A stretch of DNA of 64,000 nucleotides, from assembly GCF_014268275.3 (NCBI RefSeq), contig NZ_CP077084.1:3534001-3598000 (forward strand), read 5' to 3'. Both the position numbers and the translations under genes were made by a program. Positions 26,049 through 36,204 of the stretch are shown piece after piece (position 1 is the first letter of the stretch; the number at the start of each line of letters is the position of its first letter). The notes under the pieces are model-generated. The model searched no databases and was not told where the DNA came from. It saw only the letters and a program-made list of their open reading frames with translations. The DNA comes from Pseudomonas tritici. Its GTDB lineage: Bacteria; Pseudomonadota; Gammaproteobacteria; Pseudomonadales; Pseudomonadaceae.

Positions 26049-27800
26049 ATGCCGTTACGGACTCTGGAAACCTGGCCCCACGGCGCAATCATGCTGGACG
26101 CGCAACACACGCGTTTTGCCTTGTGGGCGCCAGACGCGTTTTATGTCAGCGTTGAATTGGAAGATGGCAAGTCCGTCGCCATGCTGCCTCAGGCAGATGG
26201 CTGGTTCGAAACAGAAATCAAGTGCCCTGCGGGCACGCGCTACCGCTACAACATTGACGGAGAAATGGATGTACCCGACCCGGCGTCCAGGGCTCAAGCC
26301 TCGGACGTACATGGGTGGAGCCTGGTAGTCGACCCGCTCGCCTATCAGTGGCGACACAGCAATTGGCAAGGCCGCCCCTGGCACGAAGCAGTGATCTACG
26401 AACTGCATGTCGGTGCACTGGGCGGTTACGCAGACGTCGAGAAACACCTGCCACGCCTGGCTGAGCTGGGTATCACCGCGATTGAATTAATGCCTTTGGC
26501 GCAATTTCCCGGCGAACGCAACTGGGGCTACGACGGGGTCCTGCCCTACGCGCCCCAAGCTTCCTATGGCACCCCCGAACAGCTCAAGCACCTGATCGAC
26601 AGCGCCCACGAGCATGGCCTGGCGGTGATCCTTGACGTGGTCTACAACCACTTCGGGCCCGACGGCAACTACCTGGGGCAATACGCCAAGGGTTTCTTCC
26701 AGGAAGACGTGCACACCCCATGGGGCGCGGGTATCGACTTCGATCGCCGTGAAGTGCGCGACTTCTTCCTGGATAACGCCTTGATGTGGCTGCTCGAATA
26801 CCGCTTCGACGGGCTGCGCCTGGACGCGGTGCATGCCATCGACAATCCGGAGTTTCTCAAAGAGTTGGCCCACCGGGTTCGCGAACAAGTGGACACGGGT
26901 CGGCACGTCTGGCTGACCCTGGAAAACGAACTGAATCAGGCCGGCCTTCTCGAGTACGAGCGTGATTTCGACGCGCAATGGAACGATGACTTCCACAACG
27001 TCATGCACGTCTTGCTGACGGGCGAGACAGATGCCTATTACAGCGACTTTGCCCACGACCCTACGGCTAAATTGGCCCGTTGCCTGAGCGAAGGTTTTAT
27101 CTACCAAGGCCACACCACTCGGCATGGCCATGAGCGCGGTGAACCCAGTGGGCATCTGCCACCGACCGCGTTTGTAGCGTTTTTGCAGAACCACGACCAG
27201 ATCGGCAACCGCGCTCTGGGCGAACGCTTGCACCTACTCTGCTCGCCCCAGGCGTTGGAGGCCGCGACCACCCTGCTGTTGCTGTCGCCGATGATTCCGC
27301 TGATGTTCATGGGTGACGAGGTGAATGCCAGCGAGCCATTCCTGTTCTTCACCGACCATCACGGCGAGTTGGCCGAAGCGGTGCGTGAAGGGCGGCGCAG
27401 TGAGTTTGCTGACTTCGCCGCGTTCAAGGACCCGGAACGACGTGAACGCATTCCCGATCCCAACGCCGCGTCTACCTTTCTACAATCGGCACCGTCGTTT
27501 ACCGATAACTCACACGCCCATCTCTACCGCCAACTGCTGAGCCTGCGCCAGCGTCACATCGTGCCGCACTTACCGGGCAGCGTGGCACTGGGCGCCGAGG
27601 TGTTGGCCGAGGGCGCCGTCACTGCCCGTTGGCGCCTGGGTAACGGCAGCCGGCTGCAGATCGACCTCAACCTGAGCGCCACGGCCCTGGATCATCCGGC
27701 GACGGCCCCCGTCCTGTTCGAAACGCCTGCCAACGCCGGCACACACTTGCCGCCGTACAGCGCACGCGTCACCTTATCCCCTGTTGGAGAGCACCCTTGA
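26049..27800 (+). CDS. treZ: Malto-oligosyltrehalose trehalohydrolase
   Basis: A 583-residue GH13 enzyme that releases trehalose from the maltooligosyl-trehalose made by TreY. An N-terminal CBM48-like domain (TRFALWAPDAFYVSVELED) is followed by the barrel with region I DVVYNHFGPDGN, region II GLRLDAVHAIDN (nucleophile Asp), region III TLENELNQ and region IV FLQNHDQIGN. The stop codon overlaps the TTG start of malQ. Presence together with treY defines the TreY-TreZ route from glycogen to trehalose, an osmoprotectant in pseudomonads. Confidence 0.95.
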   Translation: MPLRTLETWPHGAIMLDAQHTRFALWAPDAFYVSVELEDGKSVAMLPQADGWFETEIKCPAGTRYRYNIDGEMDVPDPASRAQASDVHGWSLVVDPLAYQWRHSNWQGRPWHEAVIYELHVGALGGYADVEKHLPRLAELGITAIELMPLAQFPGERNWGYDGVLPYAPQASYGTPEQLKHLIDSAHEHGLAVILDVVYNHFGPDGNYLGQYAKGFFQEDVHTPWGAGIDFDRREVRDFFLDNALMWLLEYRFDGLRLDAVHAIDNPEFLKELAHRVREQVDTGRHVWLTLENELNQAGLLEYERDFDAQWNDDFHNVMHVLLTGETDAYYSDFAHDPTAKLARCLSEGFIYQGHTTRHGHERGEPSGHLPPTAFVAFLQNHDQIGNRALGERLHLLCSPQALEAATTLLLLSPMIPLMFMGDEVNASEPFLFFTDHHGELAEAVREGRRSEFADFAAFKDPERRERIPDPNAASTFLQSAPSFTDNSHAHLYRQLLSLRQRHIVPHLPGSVALGAEVLAEGAVTARWRLGNGSRLQIDLNLSATALDHPATAPVLFETPANAGTHLPPYSARVTLSPVGEHP

Positions 27801-29881
27801 GCGAAGCGAACCTGGAAATCCTCGCCAGCCGAGCGGGCCTGGCCGTCGATTGGATCGACGCAAACGGTCGCCCGCAACGAGTGAAAGCCGACGCCCTGCG
27901 CGCCGTTCTCAAAGGCCTGGGCCACCCGGCCGACAGCGATGCCGAGATCGACGCCAGCCTGTACGAACTGGAGCAGGTGCAACAAGACAAACACCTGCCA
28001 CCCTTGATGACCATCGACAGCGGCGAAGGGCTGGACCTGGCGCGCTACTTTGAACCTGACACCGCGTGCCGGGTCAGCCTTGAAGACGGCGAAACCCTGG
28101 AACTGCGGCTTGATGGCAACGCAGTGCTGCCGGGCATCATTGCCCTCGGCTACCACCACGTGCAGATCGCCGGCCAGACGTTCACCCTGGCCGTCGCCCC
28201 CACCCATTGCTACAGCGTGGCTGAAGCCGTCGACACACAACCCGCCCGCGCCTGGGGCGTCAGCGCGCAACTGTATTCCTTGCGCCGCCTGGGTGATGGC
28301 GGCGTTGGCGACACCCTGGCCCTGGAGCACCTGGCCCGCTCGGCCGCCGAACGCGGCGCCGACGCCCTGGCGATCAGCCCGATGCACGCGATGTTCAGCG
28401 CCGACACCGGGCGCTACAGCCCCTACTCGCCATCGAGTCGCTTGTTCCTCAACGGCTTGTACGCTTCGCCTGGCTGCATCCTGGGTGAGCGCGAAGTGCG
28501 CAACGCCATCGAGGCCATCGGCCTGACAGATGAATTGCACGATCTGGAGCAGCACACCCTGATCGACTGGCCCACGGCCGCCAAGGCCAAGCAACGACTA
28601 TTGCGTGCACTGTATGAAGACTTCCGTCACGGCCACCACCCACAACACGCCGATTTCCTGAGTTTCCGCCAGGCCGGTGGCGAGGCGCTGGAAAACCACT
28701 GCCGCTTCGAAGCCGTGCAAGCCGCACGTGCCGCGAAGGGTGAAGACCTTGACTGGCGCCACTGGCCGGAGGATTGGCGCACGCCCCAGAGTCCGGCCCT
28801 GGCGCAGTTCGCCGAAGAAAACCGCGATGAAATCGGCTACTTCGCCTTCAGCCAATGGCTGATCGCCCGTTGCCTTGAGCGCGCACAGCAGGCCGCCCGA
28901 GGCAGCGGCATGGGCGTCGGTTTGATCGCCGACCTGGCCGTGGGCGCCGACGGCGGCGGCAGCCAGGCCTGGAGCCGCCAGGATGAGTTGCTCGCCAACC
29001 TGACCGTCGGCGCGCCGCCCGACATCCTCAACCGTGCCGGCCAGGGCTGGGGCATATCCGCGTTCTCGCCTGAAGGCCTCAAGCGCCATGGTTTTCGCGC
29101 CTTCATCGAAATGCTGCGTGCCAACTTCGCCCACGCTGGCGGCTTGCGTATCGACCATGTGATGGGCCTGCAACGCCTGTGGGTGATCCCCATGGACGCC
29201 TCGCCCAGGGACGGCGCCTACCTGTATTACCCGGTGGACGACCTGTTGCGCCTGCTGGCGTTGGAATCCCACCGCCACCAGGCGATTGTGCTCGGTGAAG
29301 ACCTCGGCACGGTGCCGGATGGCCTGCGCGAAAAACTCATCGCCCGCTCGATCCTGGGCATGCGCGTGTTGCTGTTCGAGCAAAACCACGAAGGCCAGTT
29401 CAGGCCGATCCTCGACTGGCCCGACAACGCGCTGGCCACCACCAGCACCCACGACTTGCCTACGCTCAACGGTTGGTGGCACAGCCGTGATATCGACTGG
29501 AATATCCAGCTCGGCCTGATCGATGCGCCGACTGTGGAGCAATGGAGCGAACACCGCCTGCGCGAACGCCAGGCACTGCGCCAGGCCTTGAGCCAGGACC
29601 CGCAGAATTTCGTCGAAGAAATTCGCAATGAAACCGACCATATGATCGACGCCAGCGTGCGCTACCTCGGCCACACCCGCGCGCCGCTGGTTTTGCTGCC
29701 GCTGGAGGACGCGCTGGGCGTCGAAGAACAGCCCAACCTGCCCGGCACCACCGACACCCACCCCAACTGGCGCCGCCGCCTGCCGGGTGAGGCCTCCAGC
29801 CTGCTCGACAATGCCGGAGCCGCCCGCCGCCTCGAACTATTGGCCGTCGCGCGCAACCAAGCCTATGAGCGTGACCGATGA
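27797..29881 (+). CDS. malQ: 4-alpha-glucanotransferase
   Basis: A 694-residue GH77 amylomaltase that rearranges maltodextrins, making longer acceptors from short ones. Visible are the GH77 features RRLGDGGVGDTLAL near residue 160, GGLRIDHVMGLQRLW with the nucleophile Asp, VLGEDLGTVPDGLRE with the acid/base Glu and TTSTHDLPTLNGWW. The start is a TTG overlapping the treZ stop codon, with GGAG 9 bases upstream. The stop overlaps the treY start (ATGA). Together with TreY and GlgX it would recycle short glucans. Confidence 0.94.
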   Translation: MSEANLEILASRAGLAVDWIDANGRPQRVKADALRAVLKGLGHPADSDAEIDASLYELEQVQQDKHLPPLMTIDSGEGLDLARYFEPDTACRVSLEDGETLELRLDGNAVLPGIIALGYHHVQIAGQTFTLAVAPTHCYSVAEAVDTQPARAWGVSAQLYSLRRLGDGGVGDTLALEHLARSAAERGADALAISPMHAMFSADTGRYSPYSPSSRLFLNGLYASPGCILGEREVRNAIEAIGLTDELHDLEQHTLIDWPTAAKAKQRLLRALYEDFRHGHHPQHADFLSFRQAGGEALENHCRFEAVQAARAAKGEDLDWRHWPEDWRTPQSPALAQFAEENRDEIGYFAFSQWLIARCLERAQQAARGSGMGVGLIADLAVGADGGGSQAWSRQDELLANLTVGAPPDILNRAGQGWGISAFSPEGLKRHGFRAFIEMLRANFAHAGGLRIDHVMGLQRLWVIPMDASPRDGAYLYYPVDDLLRLLALESHRHQAIVLGEDLGTVPDGLREKLIARSILGMRVLLFEQNHEGQFRPILDWPDNALATTSTHDLPTLNGWWHSRDIDWNIQLGLIDAPTVEQWSEHRLRERQALRQALSQDPQNFVEEIRNETDHMIDASVRYLGHTRAPLVLLPLEDALGVEEQPNLPGTTDTHPNWRRRLPGEASSLLDNAGAARRLELLAVARNQAYERDR

Positions 29882-32628
29882 AAGCACTGCCCCTGCGCGC
29901 CACCCAGCGCCTGCAATTCCATAAAGGTTTTACCCTCGATGATGCGGTGCCCCTGGTGCCGTATTTCGCCCAATTGGGCATCAGTCATCTGTATGCCTCG
30001 CCACTGCTCAGCGCCCGCGCCGGGTCCATGCATGGCTACGACGTGGTCGACCCCACCAGCGTCAACCCGGAACTGGGCGGCGAAGCGGCCTTGCGCCGCT
30101 TGGTCGCGGCGCTGCGTGAGCACAATATGGGGCTGATCCTCGATATCGTCTCCAACCACATGGCGGTGGGCGGCGCGGATAACCCTTGGTGGCTGGACCT
30201 GCTGGAGTGGGGTCGCCTGAGCCCCTACAGCGAGTTCTTCGATATTCAGTGGCATTCGCCCGACCCGTTGCTCAAGGGCCAATTGCTGATGCCATTCCTA
30301 GGCAGCGATTATGGCGAAGCCCTGCAGACCGGCGCCCTGACCTTGAAGTTCGACGCCCCCCACGGCGCGTTCTACGTCGAGCATTACGAACACCGCTTCC
30401 CGATCTGCCCAAAGGAATACGCAGCGATCCTGGGCACCGGTGAACTGCTCAAGCCCTTGGCGGAGCGCTTTTCCGCCCTTGCCTACCAAGACGACGCCTA
30501 CCATGAGGCGCAGTGGCTGAAGCAGGCCTTGGCCGAACGTGCCACCGAGGTGTTGCCGGCCATTGAACAACGGCTGGCCGAGTTCGACGGGCGCCAACCC
30601 GAGGGCTTCAACCGCCTGCATCAGTTGCTCGAACAACAGGCCTACCGCCTGGCCAGCTGGCGCACCGCTGCGGACGATATCAACTGGCGTCGTTTCTTCG
30701 ATGTCAACGAACTCGGCGGCCTGCGCGTAGAACGCACTGCGGTGTTCGAAGCCACCCACGGCAAAATCTTCGAACTGATCAGCGAAGGCCTGGTAGATGG
30801 CCTGCGCATCGACCATATCGACGGCCTGGCCGACCCACGCGGTTACTGCCGCAAGCTGCGCCGCCGCGTCGATTCGCTGTCGCCAGAGCGGCATCTGCCG
30901 ATCTTTGTGGAAAAAATCCTCGGAGAAGGCGAAACCCTGCGTGAAGACTGGCAGGTGGACGGCACCACCGGCTACGAATTCATGAACCAGCTCTCGCTGC
31001 TGCAACATCACCCGGACGGCTTTGAGCCGTTGGCCGACTTGTGGACGCGCCACAGCGAACGGCCTTCGACCTTCATTGAGGAAGCCCGACTGGCGCGCCA
31101 GCAAATCCTCAACGGTTCACTCGGCGGCGACTTTGAAAGCGTGGCGCGCGCGCTGCTGCAAGTGGCCCGCGACGATGTGATGACCCGCGACCTGACCCTG
31201 GGCGCGATCCGCCGTGCCTTGCAGGAACTGATCGTGCACTTCCCGGTGTACCGCACCTACATCAGTGCCCGTGGGCGTAGCGCCGCCGACGATAAGGTAT
31301 TCCAGCAAGCCATGGAGGGCGCTCGCACGACCCTGGGTGAAGGCGACTGGCCAGTACTCGAGCACCTGGAGAAATGGCTGGGCGGCCAGCCATGGCGCAA
31401 TCGGCCTGTGGGCCGTGAACGCAAGATCCTCAAGCATGCCTGCGTGCGCTTCCAGCAACTGACGTCGCCCGCGGCCGCCAAGGCCGTGGAAGACACGGCG
31501 TTCTATCGTTCGGCGGTATTGCTATCGCGCAATGACGTGGGCTTCAGCACTGAGCAGTTCAGCGCGCCGTTGGCCGATTTTCATGCGGTCAACGGGCAAC
31601 GCTTGCAGAGCTTCCCCGACAACCTGCTGGCCACCGCCACCCACGACCACAAGCGCGGCGAAGACACGCGCGCGCGCCTGGCGGTGATCAGCGAGTGCGC
31701 GCCGTGGTACGTCGAGCAAGTGGAGCACTGGCGCACCCTCGCCGCCCCGTTGCGTACCGATGCAAACACGCCGTCAGCCGGCGATGAATTGATCCTCTAC
31801 CAGGCACTGCTGGGCACTTGGCCGCTGGACCTGGCCGCCGACTTCGAGGGTTACCAGCAGCGCCTGTGGCAGTGGCAACAAAAAGCCCTGCGCGAAGCCA
31901 AGTTGCAGAGCAGCTGGAGCGCGCCCAACGAGGCCTATGAACAAGGCGTCGAGGCATTCCTGTCGCGGCTGTTGCTCAGCGACGAAGGCCACCCATTGCG
32001 CACCGCTATCGGTAACGCCGCCCAGGCGATTGCCCCAGCCGGCGCGTTGAATGGCCTGGCGCAATCCTTGCTTCGCATCACTGTGCCGGGTGTGCCGGAC
32101 CTGTACCAGGGCGATGAGTTCTGGGACTTCAGCCTGGTGGACCCGGACAACCGCCGCCCGGTGGATTTCAATGCACGGCAACACGCATTGGATACACCAC
32201 CGGACATTGGCGAACTGCTGTTCAACTGGCGCGACGGGCGTATCAAACAGGCGCTGATTGCTCAGGTGCTGGCCGTGCGCAAGGCCCATCCCGAGCTGTT
32301 CCGCAGCGGCACCTACACACCGCTGGACGTGGTTGGCAAGCACGCTGAACGCGTGGTCGCGTTCTGTCGTGAACACCAGGGCAAACGCCTGCTGGTGGTG
32401 GTGCCACGCTGGCCCCATCGCTTGCTTGAAAACGGTGTGCATCCCCAGATCAATGCGCAGGTTTGGGGCGATACGCGGGTGAAATTACCGTTCGCCGCGA
32501 CAACCCAAAACTGGAAGGGACTTTTTCATACAGGCGCAGTCACACCAGACAAGGAGCTGTTGGTTAGCACTGCCCTGGGGGATTTCCCGGTCAATGTCTT
32601 TATCAATCCTGATGATCAAGAAAGCTGA
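29878..32628 (+). CDS. treY: Malto-oligosyltrehalose synthase
   Basis: A 916-residue GH13 transglucosylase that isomerises the reducing-end alpha-1,4 bond of maltodextrin to the alpha-1,1 bond of a trehalosyl end. Motifs: LQFHKGFTLDDAVPLVPYF at the start, region I LDIVSNHMAVGG, region II GLRIDHIDGLADPRGY (nucleophile Asp), region III VEKILGEGE and region IV ATATHDHKRGEDTRAR. Length fits the family. It overlaps malQ by four bases and supplies the substrate of TreZ. Confidence 0.95.
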   Translation: MKALPLRATQRLQFHKGFTLDDAVPLVPYFAQLGISHLYASPLLSARAGSMHGYDVVDPTSVNPELGGEAALRRLVAALREHNMGLILDIVSNHMAVGGADNPWWLDLLEWGRLSPYSEFFDIQWHSPDPLLKGQLLMPFLGSDYGEALQTGALTLKFDAPHGAFYVEHYEHRFPICPKEYAAILGTGELLKPLAERFSALAYQDDAYHEAQWLKQALAERATEVLPAIEQRLAEFDGRQPEGFNRLHQLLEQQAYRLASWRTAADDINWRRFFDVNELGGLRVERTAVFEATHGKIFELISEGLVDGLRIDHIDGLADPRGYCRKLRRRVDSLSPERHLPIFVEKILGEGETLREDWQVDGTTGYEFMNQLSLLQHHPDGFEPLADLWTRHSERPSTFIEEARLARQQILNGSLGGDFESVARALLQVARDDVMTRDLTLGAIRRALQELIVHFPVYRTYISARGRSAADDKVFQQAMEGARTTLGEGDWPVLEHLEKWLGGQPWRNRPVGRERKILKHACVRFQQLTSPAAAKAVEDTAFYRSAVLLSRNDVGFSTEQFSAPLADFHAVNGQRLQSFPDNLLATATHDHKRGEDTRARLAVISECAPWYVEQVEHWRTLAAPLRTDANTPSAGDELILYQALLGTWPLDLAADFEGYQQRLWQWQQKALREAKLQSSWSAPNEAYEQGVEAFLSRLLLSDEGHPLRTAIGNAAQAIAPAGALNGLAQSLLRITVPGVPDLYQGDEFWDFSLVDPDNRRPVDFNARQHALDTPPDIGELLFNWRDGRIKQALIAQVLAVRKAHPELFRSGTYTPLDVVGKHAERVVAFCREHQGKRLLVVVPRWPHRLLENGVHPQINAQVWGDTRVKLPFAATTQNWKGLFHTGAVTPDKELLVSTALGDFPVNVFINPDDQES

Positions 32629-32652
32629 AAATTTTCTGCGAGGAGCATTGTG

Positions 32653-32925
32653 ATGAGTACTGAAGACAAACGCATACGCGAGCTGGCGCATCAGATCTGG
32701 GAGTCCGAAGGCAAACCCCACGGTGAAGATGCGCGGCACTGGGAAATGGCGCGCAAGCTGGCGGAAGCCGAAGCGTTGACGCCAAGCAAGCCAAAGGCGG
32801 GGGCCAAGCCCAAGGCAAGCGCGCCTAAACCGTCGCCAAAAGCCAAGCCGCCAGCACCAGCGGCCAGCAAGCCAGCACCAGCGGCCGCTAAAAAGCCGCC
32901 GGCGCCGAAGAAGCCCAAGCCTTGA
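32653..32925 (+). CDS. DUF2934 domain protein with Lys/Pro/Ala-rich tail
   Basis: A 90-residue protein. Residues 1-42 form a DUF2934 unit (IRELAHQIWESEGKPHGEDARHWEMA), a short helix-rich domain of unknown function. The rest is a low-complexity Lys-Pro-Ala tail (KPKAGAKPKASAPKPSPK and similar), strongly basic and probably disordered, so nucleic-acid or glucan-particle binding is conceivable. It sits directly behind treY, an arrangement I recall as conserved in Pseudomonas. AGGAG lies 7 bases before the ATG. A strong terminator follows. Confidence 0.8.
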   Translation: MSTEDKRIRELAHQIWESEGKPHGEDARHWEMARKLAEAEALTPSKPKAGAKPKASAPKPSPKAKPPAPAASKPAPAAAKKPPAPKKPKP

Positions 32926-32930
32926 CCTCA

Positions 32931-32961
32931 CACCTCTTGCCGGCGCCGTCGGCAAGAGGTG
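32931..32961 (+). terminator. Rho-independent terminator between the DUF2934 gene and glgX
   Basis: CACCTCTTGCCG and CGGCAAGAGGTG are perfect 12-base arms around 7 bases, followed by ATTTCTTATT. It lies 5 bases after the DUF2934 stop codon and would separate the glgA unit from the glgX unit. Confidence 0.85.
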
Positions 32962-33044
32962 ATTTCTTATTCCAAATTGTCAGCTGAAATCTCGTCAGCA
33001 GGGCCGCGTTCGGCCTGAAAAAAGACCCTTGCAGGAGCAACACA

Positions 33045-35204
33045 ATGAGCAAACCCGATAAAACCTCACCGACGCCGGACAGCGAACCGTCGCGGATTCG
33101 TGAAGGTTTGCCCTTCCCACTTGGCGCGACCTGGGACGGTCTGGGCGTCAACTTTGCACTGTTCTCGGCAAATGCCACCAAGGTTGAGCTGTGCCTGTTC
33201 GATGACACCGGTGAGGTGGAGCTTGAGCGTATTGAACTGCCGGAATACACCGACGAAATCTTCCACGGTTACCTGCCCGACGCCCACCCCGGGCTGATTT
33301 ACGGCTACCGTGTCTACGGTGCATACGACCCGGCCAACGGCCACCGCTTCAACCACAACAAATTGCTGATCGACCCCTATGCCAAACAGCTTGTGGGCGA
33401 ACTCAAATGGTCGGAGGCGCTGTTCGGCTACACCATCGGCCACCCCGACGACGACCTCAGCTTCGACGAACGCGACAGCGCGCCCTTCGTGCCCAAGTGC
33501 AAGGTCATCGACCCGGCACACACCTGGGGCAACGACCAGCCGGTGCGTGTGCCGTGGGACCGTACGATCATTTATGAAACCCACTTGCGCGGCATCAGCA
33601 TGCGCCACCCTTCCGTGGGCGAATCCGTGCGCGGCACCTGCGCCGGTCTTATGGAAGATGATGTACTCAAGCACATCCGCCAGTTGGGCATTTCCTCTGT
33701 CGAATTGCTGCCGGTACACGCATTTGTCAACGACCAGCATCTGCTGGAAAAGGGCATGACCAACTACTGGGGCTACAACAGCATTGCGTTTTTCGCCCCG
33801 GACCCGCGCTACCTGGCCAGCGGCAAGATCGCCGAGTTCAAGGAGATGGTCGCGCACCTGCATGAACAGAAGCTCGAGGTGATCCTCGATGTGGTCTACA
33901 ACCACACCGCCGAAGGCAACGAACGCGGCCCGACCCTGTCCATGCGTGGCATCGACAACGCCTCGTACTACCGCCTGATGCCGGATGACAAACGTTTCTA
34001 CATCAATGATTCCGGCACCGGTAATACCCTGGACCTGAGCCACCCGTGCGTGCTGCAGATGGTCACTGACTCGCTGCGCTACTGGGCGACAGAGATGCAC
34101 GTCGACGGTTTCCGCTTCGACCTGGCGACCATCCTCGGGCGCTATCGCGACGGTTTCGACGAGCGCCACAGCTTCCTCGTGGCCTGCCGCCAGGACCCGG
34201 TGCTGCGCCAGCTGAAAATGATCGCCGAACCTTGGGACTGCGGCCCTGGTGGCTACCAAGTGGGCAATTTCCCGCCGGGCTGGGTGGAATGGAATGACCG
34301 CTTCCGCGACACCGTGCGCGCGTTCTGGAAAGGTGATGACGGCCAGTTGGCGGATTTCGCCGCACGCATGACCGCGTCGGGCGAGATGTTCAATCATCGC
34401 GGCCGTCGCCCTTACAGCTCGGTGAATTTCATCACCGCGCACGATGGTTTCACCTTGCACGACCTGGTGTCGTACAACGACAAACACAACGAAGCCAACG
34501 ACGAGAACAACCAGGACGGCAGCAACAACAACCTGTCGTGGAACCATGGCGTCGAAGGCCCGACCGAAGATCCCGAGATCAACGCACTGCGCCTGCGCCA
34601 GATGCGTAACTTCTTCGCAACGCTGCTGTTGTCCCAAGGCACGCCGATGCTCGTGGCCGGGGACGAATTTGCCCGCACCCAGCACGGCAACAATAATGCC
34701 TACTGCCAGGACAGCGAGATCGGCTGGGTCAACTGGGATTTGGACGACGACGGCAAGGCGCTGCTCAAGTTTGTAAAACGCCTGATCAAGCTACGCTTGG
34801 CCTACCCGATCCTGCGTCGCGGGCGCTTCCTGGTCGGCGATTACAACGAAGATATCGGCGTGAAGGACGTAACGTGGCTATCGCCAGATGGCACCGAGAT
34901 GAGCACCGAGCAGTGGGAAGACAGCCACGGTCGCTGCCTGGGCATGTTGATGGATGGCCGCGCCCAGGAAACCGGGATTCGCCGTGCCGGCGCCGATGCG
35001 ACCTTGCTGCTGGTGGTGAACGCCCACCACGACATGGTCAATTTCCGCCTGCCGCCAGTGCCCGAGGGTGAGTTCTGGACCTGCATGCTCGACACCAACG
35101 AGCCTGCGGTGCGTGGCCAGGAACGTTTCGACTTTGAACATGAATACGCGGTGACCGGCCGCTCGCTGCTACTGTTTGAGCTGCAGCACGAAGACGAGGT
35201 GTGA
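33045..35204 (+). CDS. glgX: Glycogen debranching enzyme
   Basis: A 719-residue GH13 isoamylase-type enzyme that cleaves alpha-1,6 branches. CBM48-like N-terminus (PLGATWDGLGVNFALFSANA), then region I DVVYNHTAEGNERGP, region II VDGFRFDLATILGR (nucleophile Asp), region III IAEPWDCGPGGYQVG and region IV NFITAHDGFTLHDLVSYNDK followed by HNEANDENNQDGSNNNLSWN, characteristic of GlgX. CAGGAG precedes the ATG. A strong hairpin separates it from the preceding genes, so it probably has its own promoter and leads the next unit. Its stop codon almost touches the acyl-CoA-dehydrogenase-like gene. Confidence 0.95.
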   Translation: MSKPDKTSPTPDSEPSRIREGLPFPLGATWDGLGVNFALFSANATKVELCLFDDTGEVELERIELPEYTDEIFHGYLPDAHPGLIYGYRVYGAYDPANGHRFNHNKLLIDPYAKQLVGELKWSEALFGYTIGHPDDDLSFDERDSAPFVPKCKVIDPAHTWGNDQPVRVPWDRTIIYETHLRGISMRHPSVGESVRGTCAGLMEDDVLKHIRQLGISSVELLPVHAFVNDQHLLEKGMTNYWGYNSIAFFAPDPRYLASGKIAEFKEMVAHLHEQKLEVILDVVYNHTAEGNERGPTLSMRGIDNASYYRLMPDDKRFYINDSGTGNTLDLSHPCVLQMVTDSLRYWATEMHVDGFRFDLATILGRYRDGFDERHSFLVACRQDPVLRQLKMIAEPWDCGPGGYQVGNFPPGWVEWNDRFRDTVRAFWKGDDGQLADFAARMTASGEMFNHRGRRPYSSVNFITAHDGFTLHDLVSYNDKHNEANDENNQDGSNNNLSWNHGVEGPTEDPEINALRLRQMRNFFATLLLSQGTPMLVAGDEFARTQHGNNNAYCQDSEIGWVNWDLDDDGKALLKFVKRLIKLRLAYPILRRGRFLVGDYNEDIGVKDVTWLSPDGTEMSTEQWEDSHGRCLGMLMDGRAQETGIRRAGADATLLLVVNAHHDMVNFRLPPVPEGEFWTCMLDTNEPAVRGQERFDFEHEYAVTGRSLLLFELQHEDEV

Positions 35205-35205
35205 G

Positions 35206-36204
35206 ATGGCGTTGCATGGATTCCTTCAAGGCAACCGGGGCTATGCGAACACGCAAGCCCTGGGCGCCGCCCTGAAGGCGCTTCAGGAAGAAGGCCTGGA
35301 CCAACTGCCGTTGCCCGGCAGCGGCCAGACGTTGGAACGGTTCAGCCGCTTGGCGCAGGTGGCAGGTCACGACCTGCGCCTGTGCAAGCTGTTTGAAGGC
35401 CATACCGATGCCCTGGCAATTATCGCCGAGCTCGACAGCCCCTTGCCGCCCTTGGGCAGTACGTGGGGTATGTGGGCGGCCGAACCACCCACGGCCAAGG
35501 TGCATGTGCGCAAAGAGGACCATCGCCTGATCGTGCAAGGGCGTAAGGCCTGGTGCTCCGGCGCCGCGGTGGTCAGCCACGGGTTGTTGACGGCCTGGGA
35601 CGAAGAGGATCGCCAGCAGTTGGTGGCGGTGCACATGGACCAACCCGGCATCACTGTGACTGACGAGGGCTGGAATGCCGTGGGCATGGCGGCCACCGGC
35701 AGCGTGGAAGTCGTGTTTGATGGGGCCTGGGGGCTTGCCGTGGGCGGCCCCGGTGATTACCTCGCCCGTCCTGGTTTCTGGCAAGGCGGGATTGGCATTG
35801 CGGCCTGCTGGTACGGCGCGGTGCAACGCCTGGCGGAAGTCCTGCGTGAACAATGCAATAAACGCCCGGAACCGCATGCCCTCGCCCACCTAGGCGCCGT
35901 CGACAGTGCATTGAACAGTGCCGCCTGCGTGCTGCGCGCCAGTGCCGAACACGTCGACCGCGAACCGCAGGCTGACGCCAGGGCGTTGGCCCAACAGACG
36001 CGCGCCTGCATCGAAGACACGGTTGAGCAAGTGATTCGCCACGTTGGTCGCGCGGTCGGTGCGGGCCCCTATTGCAAGGACCCGCACTTCGCCCAGTTGA
36101 TGGCGGACCTGCCGGTGTATGTGCGCCAAAGCCATGCCGAGCGCGACTTGGCCGGTCTTGGCGAACTGGCCGCCGGCGCCACCACAGGCAGGTGGCAGCT
36201 ATGA
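35206..36204 (+). CDS. Acyl-CoA dehydrogenase-like flavoprotein
   Basis: A 332-residue protein with an acyl-CoA dehydrogenase fold, shorter than the usual 380: a beta-domain with KVHVRKEDHRLIVQGRKAWCSGA and a C-terminal helical domain with VIRHVGRAVGAGPYCKDPHF and RQSHAERDLAGLG. The conserved catalytic Glu of true acyl-CoA dehydrogenases is not obvious, so it may be a monooxygenase- or N-oxidase-like relative. The ATG starts one base after the glgX stop, and the gene overlaps the PIG-L gene by four bases, so it belongs to the small-molecule or glycan module that follows. Confidence 0.8.
   Translation: MALHGFLQGNRGYANTQALGAALKALQEEGLDQLPLPGSGQTLERFSRLAQVAGHDLRLCKLFEGHTDALAIIAELDSPLPPLGSTWGMWAAEPPTAKVHVRKEDHRLIVQGRKAWCSGAAVVSHGLLTAWDEEDRQQLVAVHMDQPGITVTDEGWNAVGMAATGSVEVVFDGAWGLAVGGPGDYLARPGFWQGGIGIAACWYGAVQRLAEVLREQCNKRPEPHALAHLGAVDSALNSAACVLRASAEHVDREPQADARALAQQTRACIEDTVEQVIRHVGRAVGAGPYCKDPHFAQLMADLPVYVRQSHAERDLAGLGELAAGATTGRWQL

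Noticed and set aside
33066..34685. 539-codon minus-strand frame opposite glgX
   Set aside because: Antisense shadow caused by third-position GC bias; glgX shows every GH13 motif.
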